Shown here in pieces: positions 13,243 through 25,599 of a stretch of 64,000 bases of DNA. Position 1 is the first letter of the stretch. Every line of letters starts with the position of its first letter. The position numbers and the translations under genes are program-made. Under the pieces are notes generated by a model. It had not been told where the DNA came from, searched no databases, and saw only the letters and a program-made list of their open reading frames with translations. Origin of the DNA: Trichostrongylus colubriformis (taxonomy: Eukaryota > Nematoda > Chromadorea > Rhabditida > Trichostrongylidae); assembly GCA_963978905.1 (NCBI GenBank), contig OZ022258.1, forward strand, positions 56,714,591 through 56,778,590, written 5' to 3'.

Positions 13243-13688
13243 AGGCACACCACGCGATAATCAAAGTGGTCCTTACCTTCTCAGGGCAGGTAGACCCGTG
13301 GATGGTTGTGAAGATTGCACCCCTTTCGCGGCGCCACGGCTCATCCCCGCCGCGCACGGCGTGGTTGACCTGAGCCGAGTTGAGCCCACTGAGCCGAATC
13401 ACACCCGGCTTAGACAAGAGGGAAACTTGCGATAAGACAAGATAAGGCAGCGATATCGATAGCGAAGGTAGCTTCAACAGGGAAGAGTAGGTAATATTAG
13501 CATTTTGCGCGATATCATCGAGCAAAAACTCATTTCCAATCTCCCATACTCGTGCGAGGACCGATGGCAGGGATCTTTATTTTTGGTAGTTGTGAAGGGT
13601 TTTGATTCATTTTTCTTCACTGGTGGGTAGACCAGGGCCATCCTGTAACACACGCGATAGCTCTCACAATTTTTCGCGAGGTGTGCCT
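13243..13688. mobile_element. TTAA-flanked MITE (446 bp)
   Basis: The left end AGGCACACCACGCGATAATC pairs with the right end TCGCGAGGTGTGCCT. TTAA is duplicated at 13239-13242 and 13689-13692. Unlike the 5653-6079 element the arms are short and the centre is unique and G+C-rich. A related end, TTAA-CGGCACACCTTGCGATTATC, lies at 45067-45090. Probably piggyBac-mobilised. Confidence 0.75.
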
Positions 13689-13692
13689 TTAA

Positions 13693-15439
13693 CCTTCATT
13701 TTTACTTCTTTTGATTGGCTCGTTAACAGTTACGTCCACCGAGATCAGTAGCAACTGCTAAGTGTGCCACCTACGCTAAAACGTTACAAAGGTATTGCTG
13801 TATCAATGGATTGTATAAGTGAGCGAGATTGTCAGTTTTTCTCGCGCTCTACTGAAGGGTATTCGCAGCCCGTCGTCATGTACTTGCAGTGTGATTTAAT
13901 GTTTTATTGAATTTCTGTAATTTTTTCTCACAAAGTTCAATTCCCTCCGAATCGTACTTGACCTCAGGGATATGCGATAGGATTATGAAAATTGGTTGAC
14001 TTATACCTTTATGAATTACAGTAACCTGTCGCAGTCACTACTGCTCCAGATTTCTTATCTGCCATGGGGAGTAGCAAACAGTTTAAAAGCTGAAAAGTGT
14101 CTGAGAAAAAATTGATTCCCATGCTATACTAGTACCAATTCTCGTTTCAGGAGGGCGGCTTTCTTGGTGGTGAATTTTCGAAATCCTTTAAATTTGAAAA
14201 TTGAACCTTGTTCTAAATGTTAGCGGTAGGTCTACGGGAAAGACAGCTTCGCTTGCCACTAAAGTATCTGCCAAATGAATTCGCAGGCGCTCAGTTTCAA
14301 TTTCCACTACCGCTGTCTCCTTCATTTCAGCTTTATGTATGTATTTCCTGTTCTATCAGAATTATGTGGGAACACTACCATTTCTTGATCAAATGTTCAC
14401 CTTCCTGCGTATTTATTAATGTTCTCGTGATAACTTATGTTCATGTACAATTATTTGACTTTTTAATTCCTCCTATGTTTTTTTTTACATCTGTTAGTGT
14501 TCATGATGCTGAGCCGTTTCAGCACTGCATATCATGAAAACCTTGGTTGGACAATTAAGCCGATATGGCTTTTTACTGAACCTCGCTCCTGACTTGAAGA
14601 CGATTGATTTGCTGTCTATGTAATTCTCAATAAAAAGCCGTGAACGTACCAAGGTCAGTTTCATCGTTATGGGAGAGTTTTACAAAATTTGAATTTGAAG
14701 CAAGTGGCTTTATGAGTCCGAAAGGTTATCGAATTGGCCATTCAGTTTGGGGTGTACTTTCACGCAAATTGTGATGTTCGAGGATAGACGGGGGCGTTTC
14801 TTTGTGCGCGATTTCGTACAGGTATGAGGCATTGAGTAACAATTTGACGCCTTCCCACGCAACCCATTATGTCCTCTCCGCCAAGGCGCTCAAACGCCCA
14901 CACGCGGTCACATTTCGTATGCAACTCATTTGAAGGAACGACCTGAATCTCTGAAAATGGGCATGTACGGACCTCATACTACAGCGAACACCTCTCAGGG
15001 ATCATTTCAAAGAATAAAAAAACTAATTTTGCTGGTTAAGCAATTTCAATTTTTTTTTTGTTGTCTTGCAGAAATCTCATAGACTTGTGGCACTGTGGCT
15101 AGAGGTGCCTGTTATTACTTACGTTATTATTATTATCATTTTTATTATTATTATTTATTGCTGATCAATCACAAAAGAAAAAGATAGACGAACTCGAGAG
15201 AGTACTGTCGACTGAGTGTTTGTGAATCAATTTTAGTATATTAAGTTGATAAAAAGCATATGGGTATTCAGCATACGTTCAGGAGGTCGGATTTCTTAAA
15301 GACAAACCCTGCTGGACCTTCTTTCTTATGTCAAGCGTGCAGCCAAGCAGCACTGCTCTAGATAGGTGGTCCTCCACTTCAAAAATCTGTGCTTTTCAAG
15401 CGAAAGCCTGTTTAGACTGGGATGGACTCGGTGTATGTA
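13693..15439. other. Intergenic, no gene seen
   Basis: Contains an ATT-rich microsatellite at about 15121-15160 and poly(T) runs. No exon was recognised; the 106-residue ORF at 14217-14537 is A+T-driven. Confidence 0.35.
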
Positions 15440-16198
15440 GTTAGGACAGAAAAATCGCGCGGCCGGGTGCGGCGTGCGACGATCGCGCACGAGTTGCCCG
15501 ATTCCTATTTAGGCTGCGCTTTTGCGCCGGAGCTACAGTGCTCCTATAGAGAAAAATACGAACTGAGCAGAATGAATTGAAACCATAGGAACCTAGTACA
15601 CGTCGTACTCTGTAACGAGTGTCAGTAGGTGTAGGTCACTCCACTCTCGACCTGTGCATTGGCTTTGAAATGTACGCACTCGGCCAATGATGACGACTTT
15701 GTTACCGTTTAGACGTCATGAACATAATTATTTCCAGGCCACATTACATTGTTGGTGTGCAAAAACAGTAATTCAGCGATTTTCTGCCCAAAAAATGTCG
15801 TCATTCGCCATCAACAAAAAGTCTTATCTTCACTGCTACCAACCACGTCATTATAGAGGTGTTGCATTCAGACACAGTTCAGGCTGCACTTCTTGACATC
15901 TCCAAAATACTCTGTATTAGTACACTCAAATTATACGCCAAAGTGTATATTTTACCTGAGCCTTACTTTAAGTAAGAGCTCCCCCTAAACTAAGGCCTCA
16001 GCTATAGACCCAAATAAAAGTAGGGCCAAACGCCACTACAACATTAGCACATAAAGGTGTTAGGATAAGAAAAAATATAAAAAAGGTCACGATTAGGATA
16101 AACGGCGACTTCTACATCGAAACAAAAGGCAGAAGCGGGCGACTCGTGCGCGAACGTCGCGGGCGCGACGCCGCATCGCGACTTTTCTGTCCTAACGA
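15440..16198. mobile_element. DNA transposon relic with ~60-bp GC-rich terminal inverted repeats
   Basis: The left end GTTAGGACAGAAAAATCGCG and the following CGGCGTGCG...CGCGCACGAGT sequence return in reverse complement at 16132-16198, ending TTTTCTGTCCTAAC. Length about 760 bp. The arms are much richer in G+C than the interior. I found no convincing target-site duplication and no transposase, so the superfamily is not assigned. Confidence 0.7.
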
Positions 16199-16348
16199 CA
16201 TGCAACCGGATGGACCGACCCTCATGAAAAGCTAACGCTTCTACTGGTCTCTATTCCGGGGTCATACAGTGAAAAATTTCTGGTAAAGTTTAATCAGTCA
16301 TAAATGGCAAGTGGTATTTTTCACCGCATACTTTACATTACTTCCTTT

Positions 16349-17168
16349 ATCATCTGATCTTTCATCAAGGTCACCCTGTGGAATTGTGGTCTGACATCCC
16401 GCAGAATACAATTTTTTAAAATGCCTTATCATGCTTTTTATGAGAAATTAGCACCGTTTGTCAAATCTTTGCAAGTGCTATCACCTACTATGTCCTCTAT
16501 GTCCTGCCAACCATCACACGGTGGTTGAAAAAACTTTCAAGGGGTCATGTTTGCATTGGAAAAGAACTAAGGTCGTGCACGGTGAGCGCTACACGAGCAA
16601 TCCTTCAGACGGTGCTGTTTTTGGAGTTATGGTGGCGAGGGTAACAATAAACTATGGACATGGATCGAGCACTTTCAAACCTCACATCAGTTAAGTAGTT
16701 TTAATAGACTCGGGGGTCGTATTCCCCAAAAGTTTGGTCAACACAGTTTCCGCAAAAATCCCGCACATTTTGTGTAAAAAGTTATTTTGAAGGATAGAAG
16801 GCCCATCATTCATTACCCACGTCTAATGACATTTAGCATTTTCAAATAACTACCTATTAGTAGGAGGGGAGACGGAGACCAAATTGAAGAAGCTCATGCT
16901 AATGCGGAAACCTATATCTGTGATATGACACTGGACCTGTTTGGTATGAATGAGCACTTAGATTGTCGTCAGGCGAATGCATGGCGTATACTGAAGGTGC
17001 TCATCTGCACGCACTATTCTCCGTACTTTATCTTCTGGTCTTTTATCAAGGTCATTCTGTGGACTGTGGCCTGGCATCCTGCAGAATGCAATCTTCTTAA
17101 AATGCATTATAATATTTTTCACGAGAACTTGGCACCATTTGTCAAATCTTTGCAGACCGATATCACCT
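16349..17168. repeat. Pair of ~138-bp direct repeats
   Basis: The segment 16349-16487 (TCATCAAGGTCACCCTGTGG to TTTGTCAAATCTTTGCA) recurs at 17030-17168 in the same direction with about 80% identity by eye. The 540 bp between are unrelated. The nature of the unit is unknown. Confidence 0.6.
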
Positions 17169-17569
17169 CCTAGATCAATCATCGCTGGTATTTACTTTGT
17201 AGTCGAAAGGTTGCATAGATTACAACATCTCATTGCTCTTTGGACTTACCATTTATCACTCTTTTTACAACCCTATCACAATCTTTTGCCTTTCATTGCC
17301 AGAATTTGAACAAGTTGAACTTAAGCTGTATTTTTAAACGCGTGAGAATCCGCAGTAAGCTGCATTCATACTCGGCGACGTTTCAACGGTCACTGCCGTA
17401 AAGCACACGCAACGCAGATCCACTTTCAGCACATTGCTAGCTCTGGCGCACACGGCGAGCAAGTGAGCAGACTAATGTGTCCGACCGCCGGGTAGCGTTG
17501 CGTCAATTGCCATCGAAACCATCTTGTCACCGAGTACGAACGCGCAACGAAAGCGATAATAGTATCAGC

Positions 17570-18220
17570 AAAATATCCGTGAAATGTTCCTCTAGTAGCA
17601 GGAGCAAGCAGAGGCTTACCACTTCCACTGTATGAAAATATGGACCTTTAGTCGGCACAGCCGGGCTTAATGACACCGATGGCATCAAGGTGCGCCTCGA
17701 ATAGCAGAGCCAGCTTCTGTGATAGACCTCTCGTGGAAAGCTCCCTGAGGACTGACCCTTCGATTCGTGGAAGTCACAAAGCCCTCGCTGCTTGGACAAC
17801 GCTGCTATGATCCGAAGTGTCATTTTTCATGCCTCAAACCCACTTCCGGAGGGGTTTCAATGGTAATAGCACGTTCTGCTCCTTGCAAATGAAAGATGCT
17901 CGGAACCCTGAGAAAATGGATTGTTCAAGAACACCACAATATGACTGGCCTCAGGTACCCACAGAATTCCAAACTTAGCAAAATGTGAACGAAGGTGACG
18001 AAATCTTGGATTTTGTCGAGTTGAATGACACATCGTGTTCACTCGGAAGAATCTCCCAATTCCACGTGTGCAGAAAGCTGCTACGGAGTTTAATAATGTT
18101 TAGGGTGAGATGAGCTCTTGAATTTTTTTTTGTGTGGAAATACCTCGTCAGAATTTGCTGAACTTCCACTAATATAGAATTAAGAGTGAAGGAGGAAAAG
18201 TGATCTTTTGGCACCCCCTG
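17570..18220. mobile_element. CAGGGGGTGCC-type mariner-like MITE, copy 3 (left end missing)
   Basis: Ends in GGCACCCCCTG followed by TA. The body matches the copy at 26396-27141 for most of its length (for example TGCTTGGACAA...GCTGCTATGATCCGAAGT and GGAGGGGTTTCAGTGGTA words). The left terminus is not found, so this copy is truncated or eroded. Confidence 0.7.
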
Positions 18221-18221
18221 T

Positions 18222-20754
18222 ATATACATTTATATTGTGGCTTTGAACTGTTCTCTGTCACTTGAATCTTACCAAGGGTTTGAATCTGACATGACCTATG
18301 CAAGCTGGGACAGTGTTTCATTTTACAAGTTAATCATTGAGTATCATACTACTTTCTGTTATAGTCAGCAACAACCGGGTTCGGCAACTACGTCATACCT
18401 TCCGGCTCCCATTAACTGATTTCCGTTCGCTGACCTTCATTACTGTCAGCCGGTTTTCTATCATTGCTTATAAAGTTTTAAGGGAAAGTAAAGTATGCAA
18501 CACTGGTTGGATGGAAACGATAGCGTCCGCGTTTGAATTTTGATGAATTTGCGAAGCAGCAATACCGATACCGCGGAACCGGTCATTCAACGAGAAAACG
18601 AAATGCAAAAATTACTGGAGGAAGCTCACTTAAATTACCTGTTTTGGTATTCTGCAACGACCGAATCGCGTTCCAGATAAGGTTGAAGATGAGCGATGGG
18701 CGATGGGGTATGACTGATGAAAAGAATTGAGCAAAGGTGAGTCCATATGAACGGGAACCTGATGCGGCAGTTATTTCAAGGAGTTTATGGGCAAAAGCTT
18801 TGGTTTCGAACGGAACTCGCACTCTCACTGCATTCTCCCCAGCTGTATGCCGTCGGTTGGAGAAAAATCTCACGGCTCCCTCTTTTTGTGATCGCATTTT
18901 TCGAATAAACCTATGATTTAGATGTGGAACTTTTTATATGGTAGTCAAAAACGACGTTTGTATTTTCTGTCGAATTGAAAAAATATCTGTCCATCTGGCG
19001 AATTGGCAGCATTGCAAAGATCGACTATAAAGCCCATTGAACACGTAGAGATGTTAAGCCTTTGCATGAAATGATGAGCATCCGTAAAAGTGTGATTCAT
19101 GGGTTTTATTATGGAGCTTCCAAAACCAAAATTGTTCGCAAAAGATTATATTGAGTTTTCGACTCGGTAACAAAGTCATTTCTTGCTCAGTCTTACTGGT
19201 TTACAGTTACACTAAAAAAATATATAGATTAAGTAGATTCAAGCATGTCAACATGTGACTGAAAACAAATCATTAACTATGGCATAGCTGGGTTATGGGT
19301 TACGTTGTGGCATCAAAGAATTTGTCAAATTATTTTACTTCATTGTCGATTCTAGGACGCAACGCAATTTTTTGAAGGTGCTCTTGAAGCCCCATAATAT
19401 CATCCATAATTCATACTTCTATGGAAGCTCATTTTATACAAAGTCCTAAGTCTTTTCAAAGTTCCATAAAAGTGAAGCCAATTTTCCGTCACTTATTGGT
19501 AGGCTACCACTTCGCTAAGTTGACTGATAGATTTTTCCATCTGGAATGCATGCTTAGTGCGGCGCTACAGTGACTTATCATGGCTCTGGGGCTGCTCAGG
19601 TGGCTATAAGAAAAACTCTTACACCCCTCGCGCGACGTGATAGGTGGAAAAGATGGAGAGCACGTGGCATGGAAGCTCGCGAATGATTGCACTAGGACCG
19701 GTAGCACAGGAATCCCCATAAAGGCGGCAGCGTCACTAGGTAGCAGTAATGGCATTTGAGCCACGACATCTACATACCATGACTTCGTCCAAACGCCCCT
19801 ATCTGCGCTGCCGTACTCGTACTGAATCTGTGATCAGGACAGCCTCACTTTAGGTGTTTTTGAGTGATTATCCTTTCTTGGAGAAAAAGGCTATCACCTC
19901 CACTTTCTCCAGTGCGTACGAAATGTTCAAAATTTATCACGAGGGCTCCAGAACCAAGAAACCATATTCTTTCCTCCAGTTTTTTTTTTGTATCAGCTTT
20001 CGTAATGACAGTGAGACTCCTTTGAACTGGATCATTCTGTTTGTGAGTAAGATCATAGAAGTTCATGAATCACCAATTTCTACGACGACTTCCCGTCTTT
20101 GCCCTTATCCTATAATTCTAGCCATTCTGAGTCTATGTTGTCTTCCAGACGTTCTCCATTCTCGACCTCGCACAAGTTCTTGTGACGGTGTCTTTCACGT
20201 CTGCTACTAGAATCGCTCATATTTCATTAGCAAAGATGATTCTTCAGGAGTGTGATTGCTTTGACAGTTAGCGCTCCAAGGGTTGCGAAGACATAGAATG
20301 AAGTATTACTGGTTAAACAAGGACTGGCGTGGAGAACGTCGGCGAACTGTGTCATCCATGTGTGATAAATACATCATCCCTCGCTCCCAATAACTTGTTT
20401 GCACGACTCCCTTTGAAAATGATTTCTGAATTTCACACATTCACGGGAGAATTCTGTCCAAATCGGCTAATTTGTTGAGAAATTAGGCGATTTTTCCATC
20501 GATATACTGGCAAAATGATTCAAATACAAAGCGACGCAAGGTGTAAAATGATTCCCTTCAATACATGAACATTTTGGAAATCATCATGCCAGTACTACTG
20601 TTAGCGCCTTCTTGAAAGTTTGTGATGGAATCATCTCACCAATCTACTGATGGATAGAAACTGCTAATGATGGGTAGGGGTTAGGTGCACCGCCTTATGT
20701 TGAAGTTTATAAGCTCAGGATGTCATGATACGTAACCAATATCAAGCTTTTGCC
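18222..20754. other. Intergenic, no feature seen
   Basis: No splice-bounded coding exon, RNA gene or repeat terminus was recognised. The 118-residue ORF at 19854-20210 lacks motifs and signals. Confidence 0.35.
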
Positions 20755-21045
20755 AGATTGGTCAGGCAGAGATGGTTCAGTGACAAAATCCATAGCTAAC
20801 ACTCTCATGGTCCAGAGATCAAACCTCAAATCACTGTCCTCCCATGGCAATCAAGTCAGCCATCTCAACGGGTTCTACGAAGTAGCGCTAGACCTGCTTG
20901 GGAGTTTAGTACACACACCAACGCGTAGTACTCAACAGTACAACAGTCCTACAATGGTATTGTGGCTTACCTCAGCAAGTCATAGGTCGACCCGCATTCA
21001 AATGCCGGTGCGATTCCGAATGGAAATAAAACATGTGGCGCAACC
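20755..21045 (+). repeat. SINE-B (tRNA-derived) copy, degenerate
   Basis: Has an A-box-like GATGGTTCAGTGACAAA, a B-box-like GAGATCAAACCTC and the family tail ATGTGGCGCAACCC. Related copies are at 24760-25025, 45428-45690 and 59205-59475. Confidence 0.5.
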
Positions 21046-22740
21046 CAAGAAGAAATTGACTATCACGTGCATTATGCTCTTATTCAAGATCAGCATGTGC
21101 TTTTGCTACATCTGCACACGATGGCTTCTACCGCACGCAAATTTTACAAGTACTGCTTTTATGGTAAACATTATTCAGTGCTAAAAAAACGTTCATTCCG
21201 GGATTCTAACTTGAAAACTTTGCAACAAACTTAGCTGCTACTGAAGTAGAGTGGTGGCTACAACGTGTCTGCGTCTCTAACACCAGTGCTCGAGAGCACA
21301 GGCAGATGGAATACAGCTGAATCGGCTGAGAAAATACTTTCATGCAGGAGACCGAGATTCTTACGAAAGCCCAAAGGAGCTACCCTGTCACCCCCTTCTA
21401 TCCCCGCTTCAAGGCTTACGCAAAATATGTATGCGTTTGAACGTGCCTGGTAGCCAGACGAGAAAGCGCAGATGACGGCACGAAAGCGAGTAGCACCCAG
21501 CTGATCCTTTTACCAACCTATAATAAACTTCTTAGTTTGTATGACATATATAATACGTATTGATCTGTACAGTAAAATGATTCCCGCTCGGAAAGATATT
21601 CGCATCTCTTTTGAATTTCACACCATCGAAAGATCTTTGTGGCTCCTCCCTATATATGTATGTGATCTAGGAAGGACGCGAGCAATTTGTCAATAAGTCG
21701 ATAATTGCAGTTTAATAGCTATCAAAAGAACAATCCTAACTTGTACCAACTAGCTACTAGTTTATTGTCGAAAACAATATGACTGTAGGGATGAACCGAC
21801 TTTTGGGAGCCTCTCACGTATTTTCTCATTCGGCTCTTCCGCTGATCGGCGGAACCTGAATTGGAAGAAGTCATTTTCCGAGTCTTCGAGTTTCGTTGAG
21901 ATTGTTTACCTTTTCCGATGGGGAATCTGGTTATTGTTCGTGAGTATAAGGCTAGGAAAATTCTCGAAATCCGTTACTATAAAATTAATTAGCTTTTCCG
22001 AGCCAATTTCTTATACGTGAAAACTGTGACCAGATCATCTTATTGTGAATGTTGACATGTACATGTCATATGATAAAATATTATGCTCAATAGAAATTCA
22101 CTGCGATTGCAAAAGGGGGGAACTCTAGACTGACAGGGGACCATTATGAGGGGCTTCTGTTTTTATACTATATAATTCAAGAGCAGTTATGAATTGGCTA
22201 CCAAGGATGACTCTGTGAGGGAGAACCTTGAAGGGGAATGTTATGGAAGTAATGCAAGAATAATCGACATGATGAGGCACTTACTACTTCTTGGGTGTGC
22301 GCCATGCACCCGAAGCAATAATTCCATTTAGTTAACATTTCCCAAAAGTCCAATTCCATTTTCAGTTCTCTACTTGGAACACGATTCGCGTTTTCCGATG
22401 TTTTTACTGATCAACTTGTAATGCTGGAATTCGAGCAAATTCGGATGAAAGGTGTGAAACCTAATTACACAAATCGCGCAACCGACAGCCACCGTGCGCT
22501 AACCATCAAACACTCTTGGTGGACAGAAGGATATCCGCTGGAGCGGGTACATCCAAGATGAATGACGAACGGAAATGAGAACGTTCCAGCTTCGTTACGA
22601 GGTCGTTATCACGGTGTGCTCTCGAAACGAATCCGATCGGGATTTGCAAAAAAAGTTAGGCCCTTCAGCGCAGATACTTACCCAGTGTATGACTGCCCAC
22701 TCTTTTTCAAGAGTTCCTCATGAGCAGGGTTCGCCGGCAG
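21046..22740. other. Intergenic, no gene seen
   Basis: Only short shadow ORFs. A reverse SINE-B tail fragment (GTGCGCCATGCACCC) lies near 22297. Confidence 0.35.
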
Positions 22741-22754
22741 TCAAGGATTCCTCG

Positions 22755-22935
22755 GCAGTGGGGGGGGGGGTCGTATTCAACCGAAAAGGAGGAGGAGGGT
22801 CGTACCTGCGGAGGTTAGCGATAAGCAATAAAACACACTGCAACTATACAATCCGGCAACAGTTTCTGGTATTGCAAAGGTTAAAAAAGCGAGGGTCGTG
22901 TTCAGACTCCGTGAGCGGGGAGGGGTCGTACTGAA
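22755..22935 (+). repeat. Cluster of G-tract+TCGTA motifs
   Basis: Three G-run + TCGTA motifs (TCGTA at 22771, 22800 and 22926); the first two are 29 bp apart. The same paired arrangement recurs at 59943/59973 and 61393/61424 and, in antisense, at 11941/11970. Function unknown. Confidence 0.6.
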
Positions 22936-24759
22936 GCGGCTAGTTTCCTCGACACCTGGGAGTGCCCCGTTTGTGAGATCTTGATAACGTCAGGTTTGTG
23001 ACTGCGTCTTTAAGTAGACCATCCGGGATAGTCTCTAGCTTGGTATCCTAGTACTGTTTTGGTAGGATGGCTGGACTCCTTGCCCAATTTCTTACAAAAA
23101 ACCCTTCAGTAGTTCTTCCGCGTAACCTTTTTGAAGAGCTTGTGTTTGATAAAGACCTTATCCATCGGCGAGGAAGCCACTTTTACTTATAGAGAATTGC
23201 TAATACGTAAGCTGCAGCGTGTTCCAGAGTGTGTGCAGATATGCCGGGAAATTGCTTCGCGGCGTTTCACTCACGGTGCCACTAGTACGACTTGCGAATC
23301 GAATGCTCTTGGAAGCCCGGCAAAGCGTGGCTGCGTCACGTCTGCGCTTCCACCCATGCCTCACTGCCTCGCTTGAAGGCTGCCATGCCCTGCCACTGGC
23401 GCCGCTCGCCGCGGGCGGCCCCGCGATTTTCCGTTATATCCGTTCACACCTCGTGTCCCATACCTAAAGGCGCTGAAGTATTTCCGCATTTTGCAAACCC
23501 TAAAAGAGAGATTTGCAGAAAGAGCTCGTTTGAGCTTTACCTGATTTCTTGTTAAAATGCGATGATCGTTTTGAATAATGTCCTCCGTTGAGACGAACAA
23601 CACGAGCGCGAAGTCAATCGCAGGTTCCCCGCAAGTTTTTATACCAATTGCTTTACAAACATACTTTTAGGCTCTAAACCAGGATAACTAACTGAACAGG
23701 TCGCCCTAAGTTAGGAACGCGATGAGAGTTCAGCGAAAAAAAATTTTGGCAAGTATCTCGATGGGGAAGGGGCTACTATTCTCTCCACATACGACGGAAA
23801 GACAAATAAAGAAATTTTGAGAGAGTGAAACCGGGAGGAGATGTCCGTACACTTCGGAAATGTCTCCGTGGTTCGAACCATAACTTGCAACCATGGCGAA
23901 CCCCAGTGAACATACTAAAATTCCTAATTTCCAAGTTAATTCACTTTAGCTGCTGCTGCTGATGCTGCTGCTGATGATGATGGTAATCAGTTGATAGTCA
24001 TTGGTCTGACACTCCTACCTTGGTGGACCAAAACTTTTTTTTCTTTTCCTTTCTCTCCTATGTTCCGCCAATCAGCGGTCATCATTAAGACTGAGAAATG
24101 AACTCGTTTTTGGTAAGGAACGGTGAAGTTTTGGCTATCGGTAGTACTGAAATCGCGATATGATATGATATGATTGATTGTGACCGCTACTCTCGGGCGG
24201 ACGTTCACATGGGTAACCTTTGGTCAGCATGCGAATAATTTTCGATGTGATTTTCGTTACAGCAGTAGTTTGTGTTCGGACGTCAGCAGTAGCCAAGTGA
24301 TCATTTCCGGTACTCGTTTCAACGCAAAGAAAACTGGATCGAATCGAATCTTTTTTTGTGGGTTTATGCGATACCCGTCGTCGTCGTCGTCGCTGTGGTC
24401 GCGGCGGCGACCACGAGCGCCACGAAGGCTGCTGCTGCGGCTGCGCGGAAAGTGACCATAACGGGTGTTTGTGCGTTCGTAAAAGGCGCTAGATGACCTC
24501 GTAAACGTAAGGTGATGAGTCGTTACAATGGATTACACTACGTAAAGAATAAAGAGTTCAAGGATTTGGTCAAACCGGAGTAGGATCACGACTGTTGTTG
24601 CTTATCAATTACTCTAGGACGGGGGGGGGGGGGGACGAAGATCTAGCAGGTACATTGGTGAGTCAAGCTTCCCGTATGTCGAAGGTTGAGACGAACGATG
24701 AAGCTATACATTCGTGCATCCGGATTTTTTTGAAGAACCGTAATAATGGTAAAAGAATA
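22936..24759. other. Intergenic; GC-rich patches and triplet repeat
   Basis: G+C-rich patch at 23200-23450, GCTGCTGCTGATG triplet repeat at 23950-23983, a GTGGTCGC/GCGACCAC hairpin near 24395-24414, and a poly(G) run at about 24620-24632. No exon supported. Confidence 0.35.
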
Positions 24760-25025
24760 GGGCAGAGCGGTGCAGTGACAGCTGGCGTGCGTGCACACTT
24801 CTTCGATACGGGGATCAAATCCCGCATCAATGCCTTCTCCCCATACAAACCAAGCCTTCCATTCCTCCAAGGTTGGTACTAAGTTGGTGCCAGACTCGTG
24901 TGAGATGATGAAAGCACTGACTTGAATATTGGCTGTCCAATGCAAATTCTTGCATAGGCTATAATCCATTCACCTGCCTCCACGATTCTGAATGGAATTG
25001 GATTGCGTGGCACATCCCAATGTGG
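24760..25025 (+). repeat. SINE-B (tRNA-derived) copy
   Basis: A-box-like GGTGCAGTGACAGCTGG and B-box-like GGGATCAAATCCC about 40 bp apart, then GTTGGTACTAAGTTGGTGCCAG and a tail ending ATTGCGTGGCACATCCC. The same order of parts occurs at 45428-45690 (plus) and 59205-59475 (minus). Confidence 0.6.
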
Positions 25026-25044
25026 AGTTGATGAGCATCAGAAA

Positions 25045-25320
25045 ACCTTATTCTTCAACTTTGGGTCTCTTACGTGAGGGTTTTTAAAGCCTTCGGAAAC
25101 CTAAGAAAGGAATATTGGATAAAACCGACGTAATAAGCCAAAAAAATGCAAAAAAAAAAACAATAATTTTCGAATCACAAAAATGCGCCACAAAAATTAC
25201 AAATCAAAGAACTTTATTCTTCAACTTTGGGTCTTTTAGGTAAGCGTTTCCAAGAAATTCGGGAACTTAAGAAAGGGATATGGGATGGAATCGATGTAAC
25301 GAACCCGAAAAACTATTTGA
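25045..25320 (+). repeat. Two-copy tandem duplication, period ~165 bp
   Basis: TTATTCTTCAACTTTGGGTC begins at about 25047 and again at about 25212. Both are followed by GGAAC/GGAAAC-CTAAGAAAGG and a GATGTAACGAACC or GACGTAATAAGCC ending. Confidence 0.65.
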
Positions 25321-25599
25321 AAAAGTATTCTCCAAATTAAAAAAAATGTGTCAATGGGTGGATTCGTTTCAGAAGCCATCTACTTTAATGTCTGCACTTA
25401 CTGGTTCACCTTTCATGAATTACTCTTGTTTACATTAGTTACATTGTTCTTGATCTGACTGATTTCACTGATGCGATTTTGTTCGGAAATTAGAAACATT
25501 GAGGACATCAACGTGCTCAGAGTGAAGTGTGCTACAAAATTAATCATTACTCGGAAAGACCGGTTATTTCAGAACCAATCATCTCAATAGAAATCGTTT

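Noticed and set aside
19854..20210. 118-codon plus ORF with hydrophobic stretches
   Set aside because: Phe/Ser/Ile-rich from T-rich DNA, with no signals or family resemblance.
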